Shown: piece after piece, positions 1 to 10,884 of the stretch
Layout of the letters: every line of letters starts with the position of its first letter
Numbering within the stretch: position 1 is the stretch's first letter
NCBI RefSeq assembly: GCF_963259705.1
Contig: NC_081846.1
Span: 89,602,641 to 89,666,640, forward strand
DNA: 64,000 nt
Direction: 5' to 3'
Origin: Myotis daubentonii
Taxonomy: Eukaryota > Chordata > Mammalia > Chiroptera > Vespertilionidae
The notes under the pieces: model-generated
What the model saw: only the letters and a program-made list of their open reading frames with translations
Told to the model about the DNA's origin: nothing
Database searches by the model: none
Position numbers and translations under genes: made by a program

Positions 1-523
1 CTGTGTCTATAATCATTTTCTTTTTTGCATGTAATATCCAGTTGTTTCAATACCATTTGTTGAAAAAAACTATTTTTTCTTTATTTGATTAACTTTTCCT
101 CTTTGTCAAAAATTTTTTTGCAACAATTATTGAATACATTTTTTCTAAGTCTATTTCAGGTTCTGTATTGTATGTCACTGGGCTATTTGTCTTTGTCTTT
201 TTAAAAATGCCACATTATCTTGATACTGTAGCTTTAAAGAAAGTCTTAAAGTAAGGTAAAGTGAGTCCTCTATTTTGTTATTCTATGTCAATATTATTTT
301 GTTTGTTTGTTTTTTTCTTTCCATATAACCTTCAGGATAAGTTTGTCAAAATCCACAAGTTAAGTCTTTGGGATATTGATTGAGATTGCATGGAATTCAT
401 AAATTAAGTATGAAATCTTGAGAGTAGTCAGTCTTCCTATCCATATACATGAAGCATTATTTAGTCTTTAATATTTTTATTGATGTTTTATAGTTTTCAT
501 TATATATTGTACAAACATTGTTA
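1..523 (-). mobile_element. LINE-1 ORF2 fragment, antisense
   Basis: AT-rich sequence that reads on the minus strand like the reverse-transcriptase half of L1 ORF2. Landmarks are the antisense ccatttgttgaa block near 52 and the ttgagattgcatggaattcataaatt block near 380-408, both standard in old mammalian L1s. Frame is lost throughout. It is cut by the Helitron at 524 and probably resumes after 948. Confidence 0.75.
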
Positions 524-948
524 TCCTATATAATAAAGAGGTAACATGCAAATTAACCCTCACACTCTCACAAGATGGCTGCCTATGACCAGGCTGGCAG
601 GGGGGTTAGTGAGGGACGACCAAACAACTGAACAGCAGGCTGTGTGGGGAGACCAGACCGGAAGGGGGGTTAATAAGGGATGACCAAATGACTTAACAGC
701 AGGCTGTGTGGAGTGACCAGGCCAGCAGGGGGGCAGTTGGGGGTGACTAGGCCAGCAGAGGAGGTAATTGGGGGTGACCAGGCAGGCAGGCAGGTGAGCG
801 ATTAGGAGCCAGTGGTCCAGGATTTTGAGAGGGATGTCCAACTACCAGCATTTGGACATCCCCCAAGGGGTCTTGATTAGAGAGGGTGCAGGCTGGGCTG
901 AGGGGACTGCCCCTGCCCATGCATGAATTTCATGCACCGGACCTCTAG
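524..948 (+). mobile_element. HeliBat-type non-autonomous Helitron
   Basis: Starts with TCCTATATAATAAAGAGG directly after a host A and ends with CTAG directly before a host T, the canonical A|T Helitron insertion. A short hairpin (catgcatgaatttcatgca) precedes the CTAG end. The interior is GC-rich with degenerate tandem units around the phrase gaccaggc(c)agcaggggg. It encodes no Rep/helicase, so it needed an autonomous partner. It interrupts antisense L1 sequence. Confidence 0.93.
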
Positions 949-1290
949 TATTTATTATAAACATTATAAATTTTGGATGCTAAATGTAAGTTATATTATT
1001 TTTAATTTATATTTGTTCATGATGGCTATTTGATTTTGAGCTAGAAAATTACATCCCCTTTTGGCAGAGTCAATAGGAAGATATTTGAATGCATGGTCAA
1101 CATCATTGATAATAACCATCTTATATTTGAGGATAAGTTCTTACTTCTTACAAAGCTGTAATCAAAAGGATTCATTACTTATTATTTCAGAACACATTCT
1201 TCTCTCCTGGCATTCTATGGTTTTATGCTTCTATAAATGTCTGCAAAAAGTTGTGTTTTTAAAGAATCATATTATTTTTAAGCAATAAAA
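949..1290. other. AT-rich tract, probably L1 remnant
   Basis: No gene or recognisable RNA. Composition and position suggest the remainder of the L1 interrupted by the preceding Helitron, but I cannot align it firmly. It ends in an A-rich run near 1286-1298 that could be an old retroelement tail. Confidence 0.3.
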
Positions 1291-2424
1291 AAAAAAACAG
1301 CTTCCTGTGAGGATCCAGAGCCCTCTGTCATGCAATTTGCTGTGAAGCCTAGGACCTGTGGCATGGTGGCAACCCAGGTCCCTCTAACGGCATGGTCCTG
1401 TGGCCCCTGGCTGGGCACACTGGCTTATCCCAGGTGGTCCTGGCAGTGCTTTTTTATGGCCCAGAATGATACTCTGCTGGGTTGCTCCAGGCAATCCCTA
1501 CAGGACTGTTCCAGGTCTGGAGAGAAGTAGATGGGTTGTTCTGGGTAACACAGTCAGAGCTCCCTTGTGGCCTGAGTGGGGCACATGCTGGGTTACTCCT
1601 GGTTGCCCCTGCAGCAAGACTCTGGGCTTAGGGTGGAATGTGTGCCAGTTGCTCTGTGTCACATAGTCCTGGCTTTCTTGTAGTCTGGAGTGAGACATTT
1701 ACTTGGTTGCTCCAGTTCACCCCTACTCAGTGCGGAGCAGGAGTGAGTTGCCCTGAGCTGCTCAGTCCACACTCTCTTGTTGCCTGGGGTGAGGTGCACA
1801 TTGGGTTGCTCTGGATAGCCCTGGCAGGACTTTTCCTGGGGCAGGGGTGGGGGGGGGTGTGCAGGTTGCTCTGGGTTGCACAGTCAGAGCTCTCCTGTGG
1901 CCCAGACTGGGTCATGCTCTGGGTTGTTCCAGATCACCTGGACAGTAGGTACCAGGGCTGGGGGTGGAGCAGGCACTGGGTGGCTCCTGGTCAGATTAGC
2001 AGCATGGTTCTGAGGTCTGGGGTGGGGGTGGGGCACAGGGTTTACCCTGTATTGCACTAACTGCAGGGTCTTGGAGCTGGATCCTAGGATGCTGGGTAGC
2101 AGTGGGCGGCTGAGGAGGCCTGGCGTGGGAGCTCATTCTGCTTATGCATGCTTCCTGCAGATGTCTGGGAGCCTGCTGGGAGATACTGCAACACTAACAG
2201 TCAGGGAATGATGGTGTTTCCACACAGGTTATGGCTGGCAAGCAGCATTCTCTATGTGTCCTCTGCCCTTACTTATTGAAAATTGTCTCTTCAGCTGTAT
2301 CTAATTTGCTAATTCAGGGTGGATGTTTTCCAGTTTATTTGCTTTTCTAGCCTGGCACTAGGAGGAGGTTCAAGACACTGCTGCCATTTTCTCTCACCCT
2401 TCTGCTGATTTTTTAAGAGAAACA
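1291..2424 (+). repeat. GC-rich degenerate tandem region (L1 5'-UTR-like?)
   Basis: About 700 bp (1340-2060) consist of loosely repeated phrases of the type tgggttgctc...cctggcagg...cagtcagagctc, with units of roughly 60-110 bp. The long open frames here are by-products of GC richness: they overlap on both strands and show no domain. The stretch lies immediately 5' of HAL1/L1-like ORF1 sequence on the same strand, so a promoter-type 5' UTR of that element is plausible but not shown. Confidence 0.4.
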
Positions 2425-2755
2425 CTTGAGGTCAGAACAAATTAGCATGAAATATTCACAGTGATGCAAAGCAAGGACCTAGAACCAAACTAGGCTAACC
2501 GTTACAATTAAATGAGATTAAGAGCTTCTCAGACAAAAAAATAACAATAATAATAATAATAATAATAATAACAACAACAATAATAACAACAACAAAATAA
2601 AAATAAATAAAAGAGCTCATTGCCACTAAAACAATATTGCAAAAAAATTGCTAAAGTACCTTCTTTAATAAGGAAGAGAAAAATAAATATAGGAACATAG
2701 ATATAAAGAATGAAATGGTAATAAATTGGTACCTATCAATAATAATTTTAGGTGC
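2425..2755 (+). mobile_element. HAL1/L1-like ORF1 3' segment, first copy
   Basis: The landmarks gagaaacacttgaggtcagaa, gtgatgcaaagcaaggacct and gagcttctcagac occur in the same order as in the second copy at 3931-4240. They are the typical ORF1 C-terminal and inter-ORF landmarks of a half-L1/L1 family. The A-run after 'cttctcagac' has expanded into an imperfect (TAA)n/(CAA)n microsatellite. The segment stops abruptly at about 2755, where 5'-type units begin. Confidence 0.6.
2536..2610. repeat. (TAA)n/(CAA)n microsatellite
   Basis: Runs of taa and caa triplets lie inside the HAL1/L1-like segment, exactly where the second copy (4061-4085) has a pure A-run. The microsatellite therefore probably grew from an internal poly(A). 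Confidence 0.85.
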
Positions 2756-3050
2756 ACTGTGAGTGTACACCAGAGAGACCTTGTGTGCCTCCTTGCCCTG
2801 GCTCTGGGAACCTGCACTGAGTGCATGCCAGAGGGACATCCCATGCCACCCCACGTGGGCCCCCAGAAATTTCACAGTGAATGCACTCCAGAGGGACCTC
2901 ATGAGCCACCCTGCCACAGGTGCTAGAGCCATGCAGTGAATTGCCTGCCAGAGGGATCTGGGACCTCACAGAGAGTCACACACCAGAGGAACTATGCAGG
3001 CACCCCCACCAACACCAAGCATCTGAAGCAGGCAACTGAGGGACCAGATC
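2756..3050 (+). repeat. ~60-bp degenerate units, 5' region of second HAL1/L1 copy
   Basis: Five diverged units share the form cac-tgagtg-ca-ccagaggga-c(t), beginning near 2755, 2815, 2874, 2933 and 2968. They directly precede ORF1-type sequence on the same strand. I read them as 5'-UTR monomers of the element that continues to 4551. The short frames inside have no recognisable domain. Confidence 0.5.
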
Positions 3051-4549
3051 TGTGGGGAAACAGAGTACAACTCAGAGCAGAGACAATAAAGATATGAGAG
3101 TCGAGGGAGACCCAGCCTCTGGACTAAAGAGTCCCAGAACACTGGACTTCTACAGGTTTCAAACACTCAGATATCAAGCAGGGAGCCAATGGACAGAAAG
3201 AGACAGCAACTCACATTACACAGGAACAAATACAAAGGCAAAGCAAAAATGGGGAAACAAAGAAACAATTCCAAAGGAAGAATCAACAGAAAACAAACTA
3301 AATGAAATGGAGGCAAGTAATTTGTCATTTAAATAATTCTGAGTAATGGTTATAAAGATGCTCAAACATTTAACTGGGAATTATAAGCAGCTCAAGGAGA
3401 ATTATAAGGAGCAGAATGAGAAATTCACCAACATGAATAAAAATCAAGAGGGAATGAAGAATAACTTAACTGCAATACAGAACACCCTGTAAAGATTCAA
3501 CAGTAGACTAGAAGAAGCTGAGGATTGAATCAGTGAGTTAAAAGACAAGGAAAGAAAAAACAAACACCCAATCTGAACAGCAATTGGGGAAAAAAATTAA
3601 AGCAGGAGGAGAGTTAAAGGAAGCACTGGGACAACATAAAATGAAGCAGCATCTACATAATAGGAATATCATAAGGAGAGGAAGCTGAGAAAGGAAGAGA
3701 AAACCTGTTTGAAGAAATAATGATAGAAAACTTCCCTGACTAGGGGAAGAAAAAATTCACACAAGCAGAGAATCCCAAACAAAATGAACCCAAAAAGTTC
3801 CACACCAACACACATCATAATTAAAATGATGAACATTAATGACAAAGAAAGATTCTTAAGGGCTGCATGAGAGAAACAGAAAGTGACCTACAGGGGATCT
3901 CCCTTTAGACTATCAAATGATTTCTCAACAGAAACACTTAGGCCACAAGGAAATCAAATGAAGTATACAAAGTAATGAAAAGTAAGGGAATGAATCTAAG
4001 AATACTCTATCCAGCGAGGCAATCATTCATAATTGAAGGTGAGATCAGGAGCTTCTCAGACCAAAAAAAAAAAAAAAAAAAAAAGGCTAAGGGAGTTTAT
4101 TACCACCAAACTAACAATGCAAAAAGTGTTAAAGACACTGTTGTAAAAAGAAGGATTAAAAACAGAGGGAGAAACACAGACATAAAGAATAAAAATGGAA
4201 ATAAACAAGTAGCTATCAATAATAACTTTACACATAAATGGACTAAATGCTCCAGTGAAAAGACATAGGGTAGCTGAGTGGATAAAGAAAACATGACCCA
4301 TATATATGCTGTCTACAAGAGACCCACCTCATAACAAAGGACTCACACAGCCAGATAGTGAAGGGATAGAAAAAAAAAATTTAAGCAATGGTAATGAAAT
4401 AAAATTGGGGAGCAATATTTATGTCTGAAAATATTGACCTCAAAGTGAAGGTCATAACAAGATATAAAGAAGGCCATTTAATGATACTACAGGGAGCAAT
4501 ACAACAAGAGGCTATAACTCTGATAAAAATATATGCACCCAATACAGGA

Positions 4550-4551
<2 letters not shown>
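3051..4551 (+). mobile_element. HAL1/L1-like element: ORF1 remnant plus start of endonuclease region
   Basis: Order of content: a coiled-coil-coding region rich in aa/ga (3230-3560), the C-terminal ORF1 block (aaaacttccctgac at 3728; cacatcataattaaaatg at 3812), an A-run at 4061-4085, then the N-terminal L1 endonuclease region. Around 4240-4330 the plus frame still gives NGLNAPVKRHRVAEWIKK and, a little further, YMLSTRDPP, which are endonuclease landmarks, followed by stops. No complete frame survives. The 3' side is lost at a (TA)n tract and a Helitron. Confidence 0.7.

Positions 4552-4595
<44 letters not shown>
4552..4595. repeat. (TA)n microsatellite
   Basis: Pure TA dinucleotides between the L1-like segment and the 3' terminus of the next Helitron. 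Helitrons here repeatedly abut TA-rich tracts. Confidence 0.97.
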
Positions 4596-4597
<2 letters not shown>

Positions 4598-5061
4598 CTA
4601 GAGGCCTGGTGCACAAAAATTTGTGCATTTGGGGGGGTGGTCCCTCAGACTGGCCTATGCCCTCTTGTAGTTTGGGACCCCTTGGAGGATGTCCACCTGC
4701 TGGCTTAGGCCCACTCCCTGGGGGAACGGGCCCAAGCTGGCAGTTAGACATCCCTCTGGCAGCCCAGCAGCCCTCAGGGGATGTCCACTTATCAGCATGG
4801 AGCAGACCTAAGCTGCAGTCGGACATCCTTAGTGCTGCTGAGGAGGCAGGAGAGGCTCCCGCCACCACCGCTGTGCTGGCAGCCATCAGCCTGGCTTGTG
4901 GCTGAGCAGAGCTCCCCCTGTGGGAGTGCACTGACCACCAGGGGGCAGCTCCTGCATTGAGCATCTGCCCCCTGGTGGTCAGTGTGTGTCATAGTGACCA
5001 GTCATTCTCAGTTGTTCTACTGTTAGGGTCAATTTGCATATTACCCTTTTATTATATAGGA
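4598..5061 (-). mobile_element. HeliBat Helitron, B part of an A-B composite
   Basis: On the plus strand it begins CTAGAGGCCTGGTGCAC with the hairpin gtgcacaaaaatttgtgca and ends TTATATAGGA, so the element lies on the minus strand. It carries the 5' subterminal inverted repeat whose arms match the CTCF core (4935-4948 and 4965-4978). Its 5' region has the diagnostic variant gggtaatatgcaaa...ccctaacag seen only in composite copies. At 5061/5062 it joins A-type sequence without any spacer. Confidence 0.92.
4935..4978. promoter_or_regulatory. Paired inverted CTCF-core matches in a Helitron
   Basis: CCACCAGGGGGCAG (4935-4948) and its exact reverse complement (4965-4978) are separated by 16 bp. 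Both fit the published CTCF core CCASYAGRKGGCRS at every position. Binding is inferred from sequence only. Confidence 0.55.
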
Positions 5062-5266
5062 TAGAGGCCTGGTGCATGGGTCGGGGCTGACTGGTTTGCC
5101 CTGAAGCGTGTCCTGGATCAGGGTGGGGGTCCTGCTAGGGTGCCTGGCCAGCCTGGTTGAGGGGCAGATGGGTGTTTTCAGGCTGGTCAAGCCCCAGTGG
5201 GGACCCTCACCCCATGGGGGTTTGGCCAGCCTGGGTGAGGGGCTGAGGGTCGTTTTCAGGCTGCCA
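5062..5266 (-). mobile_element. Helitron A part of composite, truncated
   Basis: Starts tagaggcctggtgca and reads like the 3' part of A-type units elsewhere: tttgccctgaagcgtgtcctggatcagggt, then repeats of the phrase 'gcctgggtgaggggctgagg..gttttcaggctg'. It stops at L1 sequence near 5266, and the A 5' end is missing on the far side of that L1. Together with 4598-5061 it forms the partial composite copy. Confidence 0.8.
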
Positions 5267-6262
5267 CCTCACATCTGTCAGATGGTTATCAACAAATGAA
5301 CAAATTGCAAGTTTTTGGCAAGGCTGTGGAGTAAGGGGAACGCTCATACACTGCTGGTGGGCATGCAGACTGATGCAGCCTCTGTGGAAAACAGTATGGA
5401 ATTTCCTCAAAAAATTAAAAATGGAACTCCCATTTGACCCAAAGATCCCATTTCTAAGAATATATCCTTAGAAATCAAAAACACCAATTAGAAAGAATAT
5501 ACGCCCTCCCTATGTTCATAGCAGCACAATTTACAATAGCTCAGATTTGGAAACAACGTAAGTATTCATTAGCTGATGAATTGATTAAAAAACTGTGATA
5601 CATCTATACATGTAGAATACTACACTGCGGTAAAAAAAGAAGGAATTCTTACCATTTGCAACAGCATGGATGGATCTGGAGAGCATTATGCTAAGCAAAA
5701 TGAGCCAGTCAGAGAAAGATAAGTACCACATGATCTCACTCAAACATGAAATCTAATGAACAACATAAATTGATTAACAAAAATAGATCCAGAGCCCTGG
5801 CGGGTTTGGCTCAGTGGATAGAGTGTCGGCCTGTGGGCTGAGTGGTCCTGGGTTTGATTCCAGTCAAGGGCAAATACCTTGGTTTCAGGCACATCCCCGG
5901 GGGGGGGGGGGGTGTGTGTGCAGGAGGCAGCTGATCAATGTTTCTCTCTCATCAATGTTTCTAATTCTCTATCCCTCTCCTTTCCTCTCTGTAAAGAATC
6001 AGTAAAATATATTTAAAAAAAAATAGATCCAGGTACATAGAAGCGTTGAACAGACTGTCAAACTTCAGAGGGATGGCAGGGGAGAGTGGGCTGGTAGGAA
6101 AAGATCAGCCAATGAACTTGTATGCATATATGCATAACCCATGGACACAGACAATAGGGTGGTGAAGGCCTGGGGTGGGCTGAGAGAGGTCAATGGAGGG
6201 AACAGGGACTATATGTAACACTTTCAACAATAAATATTTAAACAAACCAACAAAAATAACAA
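5267..6262 (+). mobile_element. L1 3' end, interrupted by a Ves SINE
   Basis: Begins at the L1 phrase cacatctgtcagatggttatc and runs through the ORF2 C-terminus (tgctggtgggcatgcagact at 5350; ccatttgacccaaagatccc at 5431) into the 3' UTR and an A-rich tail near 6226-6262. The ORF2 frame is broken by indels. A Ves SINE with its own target duplication splits it at 5793-6018. Confidence 0.9.
5793..6018 (+). mobile_element. Ves SINE (tRNA-derived)
   Basis: The tRNA-like head has an A box (ggctcagtggatagagtg) and B box (tttgattccagtcaa), followed by the tctctcatcaatgtttct body and an A-rich tail. A 14-bp direct repeat, aaaaatagatccag, flanks it (5779-5792 and 6019-6032). The L1 on both sides is continuous, so this insertion is younger than the L1. 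A G-run near 5899-5912 has expanded. Confidence 0.95.
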
Positions 6263-8455
6263 ACAAAAACATTTAATCCCTCACTTAAAATTAAGGTGCT
6301 TTTTCTTCTGGAAATAAAAGGCAGCATTTAATAATTAACATTTTTGTTCATCCCTCCAAATTATGAGTAATCTTACTACACAAAATTAACATTGAGCATT
6401 ATTATTGCATCGGGAATTTTCATTCTGAAGACTGGTACTCAAGAATAAGTAAATTTCCTTCACCTTTTGGATTCCTTGTCCTGAACACATGGTGAATCTA
6501 CCTCAATGAACCTTTAATGTTTCACCTCATCTGCTCCCAGAATGCATACCAATAGCCAAAGTTAAAGTGGGTTTATTTAGTCATTGTTTCTGTCCTGGGT
6601 GTATTTTTCAGCTTCAATGTACAATAGCCAAAGCTGCAACATTCTTTGCAACAACCTTTTGAGGTGAAAATAGTTCTGAAATGGACTTAACAAAAGAAAC
6701 TTTATTTTGGAATTCAAAAGAAATATGAGCACTGCCAGTTGCAGATCTTGGTTTATAATCAAGGCTTAAAACACTGTGTTTGTATTCTGACATTTGTCAG
6801 GGACTTCACAGAGATCCTCATTTAGGAAGATGCCGTAGGAAGAGGCCAGTGTGAGCTCTCAACATGCCTGGGGGAAATGTATCCAGTTATGGTGCTTTTA
6901 TTCTGTGCTTGTGATTTATCAATTCAGCCTGACCGAATGCTTTATTAATTCAGAGGGTGTCATGACTTTTATATCTTTTACTTCTCAGGCCAAATACTTT
7001 AGCAATCATCACATGCATTTCAACAATTGAGGCATACATTAAAACACTTGACATGCTTCCCATTAATCTACACATTGTAGCCCACTGTGAAAATTGCTGA
7101 TGGAATTTCGCATTTATAGACTCTTCTTTGAATGTTGATTATTTGGTTCAATGTTGTTAGCAGAGAACTTGCCTTCTTGGGTGATGTATTGCCCATTAAA
7201 AGTGACATGTTAGGGTGATTGGGATGTGTTTTGATTTAATAATTGAGTTTATAATTGTACACTTCACTAATCACAAACTTTCTATGCTGAAAGGGCCTTT
7301 AGCTCCTGGCTGTTTATGTTGTATATGAACATAACACTTTTTTCCCTATTCTTAGACCCTAAAATGCTACAAAACCTCTTAAAGACCAAATGAATATTAT
7401 TTACAGATCCTTTAGAACACATTTTTTTCCTTTTAAAAAATATATGTCAAATTTTATCAGCCTATGCTCAATAAAGCAATCCACAGAAACTGGAAGTCAT
7501 AAAGAATGGAAAAGCTCATAATAAAATCCTCAGAACAGGCTCTAGAAGATTCTAGCACCTAGAATCTAGGTGCTATTGTACCATCACTGACATTATGTGT
7601 TATCTTCAATATATTGACAGTAAATTTATGAACTACAAAACTACCAAAAGAAACCCCAAATAGCTGTATTTGACCCCCCCATGATGATGATCTCTTAGAT
7701 GCATTTCTGTATAGAACAAGCAATCCTTTATGAATTATAGCTGTTCAAATTGCTGAAACCAAGGGAAGAGACCAAGGTTTCTTCTCATGCCATTTCTCTG
7801 AAAAAACCTATTAAAATTTTGAATTTTCCTCAGACATTTTAGCCTTAGTCTTTCATGTTAACCATTCAGGGAATGACCTGACTACTGTACATAAATATGT
7901 CTTCAACAGATATTTCTTGGACTCCTGCATTAATCATTTGGTTAAATACACTGCCCTCGAAATACTGGTTGGAAGACATATGTGAAGTTCAGAAACATAA
8001 AACAATTTATGATAAGTCAGAGTATGAATTTTCAGTAAATTTAAGGTAGTAGAAAAGGCAACACAGAACTTGAGGTAAATTAGCATCAACAAAGGGTTAC
8101 TGAAAGTATCAACTGTATACTTTGAATTCCGGTCAAGCTAATTTCAGCTCTGGAATCACCAAGCCATGTGACCCAAAGAAAGTTAAAAAAAACTATCTTT
8201 GCCTCAGTACCCTCATCGGTGCATGTGATCACTAAAATTCATAGACTGTAAAGAGTAAGTAATAAGAGAGGTACTGCGCATATCTCTTAAATATAAAGTT
8301 CCTAAAATGATTATAATAATTCATATGTGATGTTATTAATTCTATCATTTAAAGATTATAGAGGAAGGAAAGTTTATAGTATATCTTTAGAGCCAAATAT
8401 AAATCTGAGGAAGAGATGGACCTGTTTTGGGCCATGAATGAATAGAGATCACTTA
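6263..8455. other. Unassigned single-copy-looking DNA
   Basis: About 2.2 kb, moderately AT-rich. I see no open frame with coding character, no tRNA or snRNA shape and no transposon termini. The only long minus frame (6577-6762) has no domain. This is one of the longest stretches here without visible repeats. Confidence 0.5.
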
Positions 8456-8468
8456 GAAACATAAAGGT

Positions 8469-9197
8469 AAACGACAAGTGCTAGAGAGGATGTGGAGAAA
8501 AAGGAACACTTGTGCACTGCTGGTGGGAATGCAGACTGGTGCAGCCACTATGGAAGACAGTATGGAGTTTCCTCAAAAAACTGAAAATGGAACTCCCATT
8601 TGACCCTGTGATCCCACTTCTAGGAATATATCCCAAGAAACCAGAAACACCAATCAGAAAGGATATATGCACCCCTATGTTCATAGCAGCACAATTCACC
8701 ATAGCTAAGATCTGGAAACAGCCTAAGAGCCCATCAGTGGATGAATGAATTAGAAAACTGTGGTACATCTACACGATGGAATACTATGCTGCTCTAAAAA
8801 GGAAGGAACTCTTACCATTTGCAACGGCATGGATGGAACTGGAGAGCATTATGCTAAGTGAAATAAGCCAGTCAATGAAGGAAAAATACCACATGATCTC
8901 ACTCATTCATGGATAATAGAGACCATTATAAACTTTTGAACAATAATAGATACAGAGGCAGAGCTGCCTCAAACAGATTGTCAAACTGCAGCGGGAAGGC
9001 CGGGCAGGGTTGGGGGACAGGAGGTAGGGGGGTAAGAGATCAACCAAAGGACTTGTATGCATGCATATAAGCATAACCAATGGACATAAGACACTGGGGG
9101 ATAGGGGAGGAAAGGGGACTGTCTAGGGCGGGGGGGAAAAATGGACACATATGTAATACCCTTTGTATTACTTTAAGAAAAAAAAAAGTTAAAAAAA
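8469..9197 (+). mobile_element. 5'-truncated L1 insertion with target duplication
   Basis: A 13-bp direct repeat, gaaacataaaggt, flanks it at 8456-8468 and 9198-9210. The body starts inside the ORF2 C-terminal region (acaagtgctagagaggatgtgg), continues through the 3' UTR with its G-rich tract (8995-9135) and ends in an A-rich tail. The perfect duplication and good similarity to L1 ORF2p suggest a fairly recent insertion. Confidence 0.94.
8512..8920 (+). pseudogene. L1 ORF2p C-terminal fragment
   Basis: The plus frame reads [17 protein letters not shown] and later [15 protein letters not shown], the classical C-terminal segment of L1 ORF2p. A TGA at 8746-8748 replaces the Trp of the usual VDEWI motif. 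The frame then continues recognisably (YIYTMEYY..L) to about 8915 before stopping. Upstream reverse-transcriptase and endonuclease domains are absent because of the 5' truncation, so it cannot be active. Confidence 0.9.
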
Positions 9198-9210
9198 GAA
9201 ACATAAAGGT

Positions 9211-9464
9211 GAATATGCCCAAATGGGAATAAAATTATAAACGAAGGCATAGAAGTAAGACAGTAAATAATGTATGGTTTATAGATGGTGCAGATGTTCA
9301 CTGGGAACATCTGATAAGTGTATAGGTCACACACACACACACAAACACACTTACAACTTAATTCTAATACTATGGACTACACAGAAATTTAGGGAATCTA
9401 ATCAGGACATAGTCTCTTTTGTAGGTTTTCATTTCTCAAATTTGGATGCAGAACATGCGGGTTT
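9211..9464. other. Unassigned DNA with short (AC)n
   Basis: Between two retro-insertions. It holds a small (AC)n at about 9331-9350 and otherwise nothing recognisable. Confidence 0.5.
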
Positions 9465-9479
9465 AAGATGAATTAAATT

Positions 9480-9941
9480 CCCCTGGGAAGCCGGTGGAAC
9501 TGCGGGAGCCGCCCTGACGGCTTCGTTGATGGCCCGCGAACCAGCACGCAGCCCCAAGCACAGCTATCATCTGAGGGGCAAGAGGGGCGAGAGCAGCTGT
9601 AGTGTTGCTTTCTCCTCACTTTTGGTAATGAAATCCTCATTTTAAACATAAGAGGACACATTATTTTAAAAAGCCGTTACGTGTCTCTGAACCCTTTCTG
9701 AGTAGAGCGTGAACAAATAGTGAGAGACCTTTCGGAACACAGGGAAACGTTGCAGATGGAAATAGCTACATTTTTCCATGTGTATGACCTTTGACCCGGC
9801 AACAAAAAGCATACACCTATGGATGAGGACAGTGGGGGTTAAGGGCAGAGGGTGGGGTGGGAACTGGGTGGAGGGGAGCTATGGGGGGAAAAAGGGGGAA
9901 CAACTGTAATAATCTGAACAATAAAGATTTATTTTTAAAAA
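9480..9941 (+). mobile_element. Chimeric retro-insertion: unknown 5' part plus L1 3' tail
   Basis: A near-perfect 15-bp direct repeat, aagatgaatt(a/g)aatt, flanks it (9465-9479 and 9942-9956). The last ~120 bp (G-rich 3' UTR, ataataatctgaacaataaag, A-tail) are L1 3' end. The first ~340 bp match no repeat I know. They contain several CpGs and are less AT-rich than the surroundings. The structure fits one target-primed insertion of a chimeric or template-switched transcript. Confidence 0.7.
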
Positions 9942-10010
9942 AAGATGAATTGAATTATTTAAATTTTGTATTATTTATTATTTTTATTTTTTTATCATTT
10001 ATTTCCTTTA

Positions 10011-10884
10011 TTAGGGGCCCAGTGCATGAAGATTTGTGCACTGGGGTGATTCCCTCAACCTCCCCTGCACCCTCTCCAATCTGGGAGCCCTCAGGGGAGC
10101 CCTCTCCAATCCAAGAGTTTCTGTCTGTCTTTGCAATCATATGAGCAAATTGTCTGAGACCCCCATCCCAGTTTGGTTTGTTCCTCACAGAATAATAGAG
10201 GCATTTTTTTGTTTGTTTGCTTCATTGGTGGAGATTTCCTGGAAGTTTTAGGATATCTTCCCTTTCATTTTTCCTAGACACTCTGATTTTAGTTATGTCT
10301 CTTACCTTTTCTTTCCCTCCATCCTCCACCACAACAGTAACTTGCTCCAGGCTCACTTTGCTCTAGTGTCTAGGAGATCCGTCTGCCACTAGAACTATGA
10401 TTCCCTCATTCCTGGTGCTCCCCATACTCTGGGCTTCTACTTCAGGTCCTGGGGCTGCCACCAGCACTACTATTCCCAGAATTCCTGGTGCTCCCCAACG
10501 CTCTTGGTTTTCCCTTGCTGCTCTGTCTCTGTCCCATGGCCTCCCACTCTGCCACGTCCTCCAAGCTGCCAGCTCTCCCTGTCTGCTCTTCATCTGGTCT
10601 CTTGGGAAGCCAAGTTCCCCAAGCCACTCCACTCTTTGCCAGCTCTCCCGCTCTGCTCTCCACCCGGCAGCTTGGGGGTCATGGCTCCCTCGGTAGCTGG
10701 GAGCAACTGAGGGAGCCATGTCCCCCCAAGCTGCCGGCTTTCCTGCTCTGCTCTCCGCCCAGCACCTGTTTATGCAAATTAACCCACCATATTTGTCAGT
10801 TTAATTTGCATAACCACTCCTTATTGGCTGGTGAGTGTAGCGGAGGGATGGTCAATTTACATGTTTTTCTTTTCTTATATAGGA
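10011..10884 (-). mobile_element. HeliBat Helitron, D-like family
   Basis: The 3' terminus on the plus-strand left is ttaggggcccagtgcatgaa (CTAG has become TTAG) and the 5' terminus on the right is ttatatagga. Near the 5' end it has the inverted octamer pair tatgcaaattaac...gtttaatttgcata (10772-10812) and an attggctggtgagtgtagc block typical of A/D types. The interior repeats gctccccatactctgg/attcctggtgctcccc and ctctcc(c)tgctctgctctcc phrases. No coding capacity. Confidence 0.85.

Noticed and set aside
1638..2060. 140-codon plus frame in the GC-rich repeat
   Set aside because: Overlaps frames on both strands and follows the degenerate tandem units. No domain.
4792..4992. Frames within Helitron B copies (also 43971-44174, 47217-47450)
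   Set aside because: They recur because Helitrons recur. Non-autonomous HeliBats encode no Rep/helicase, and the frames differ among copies.
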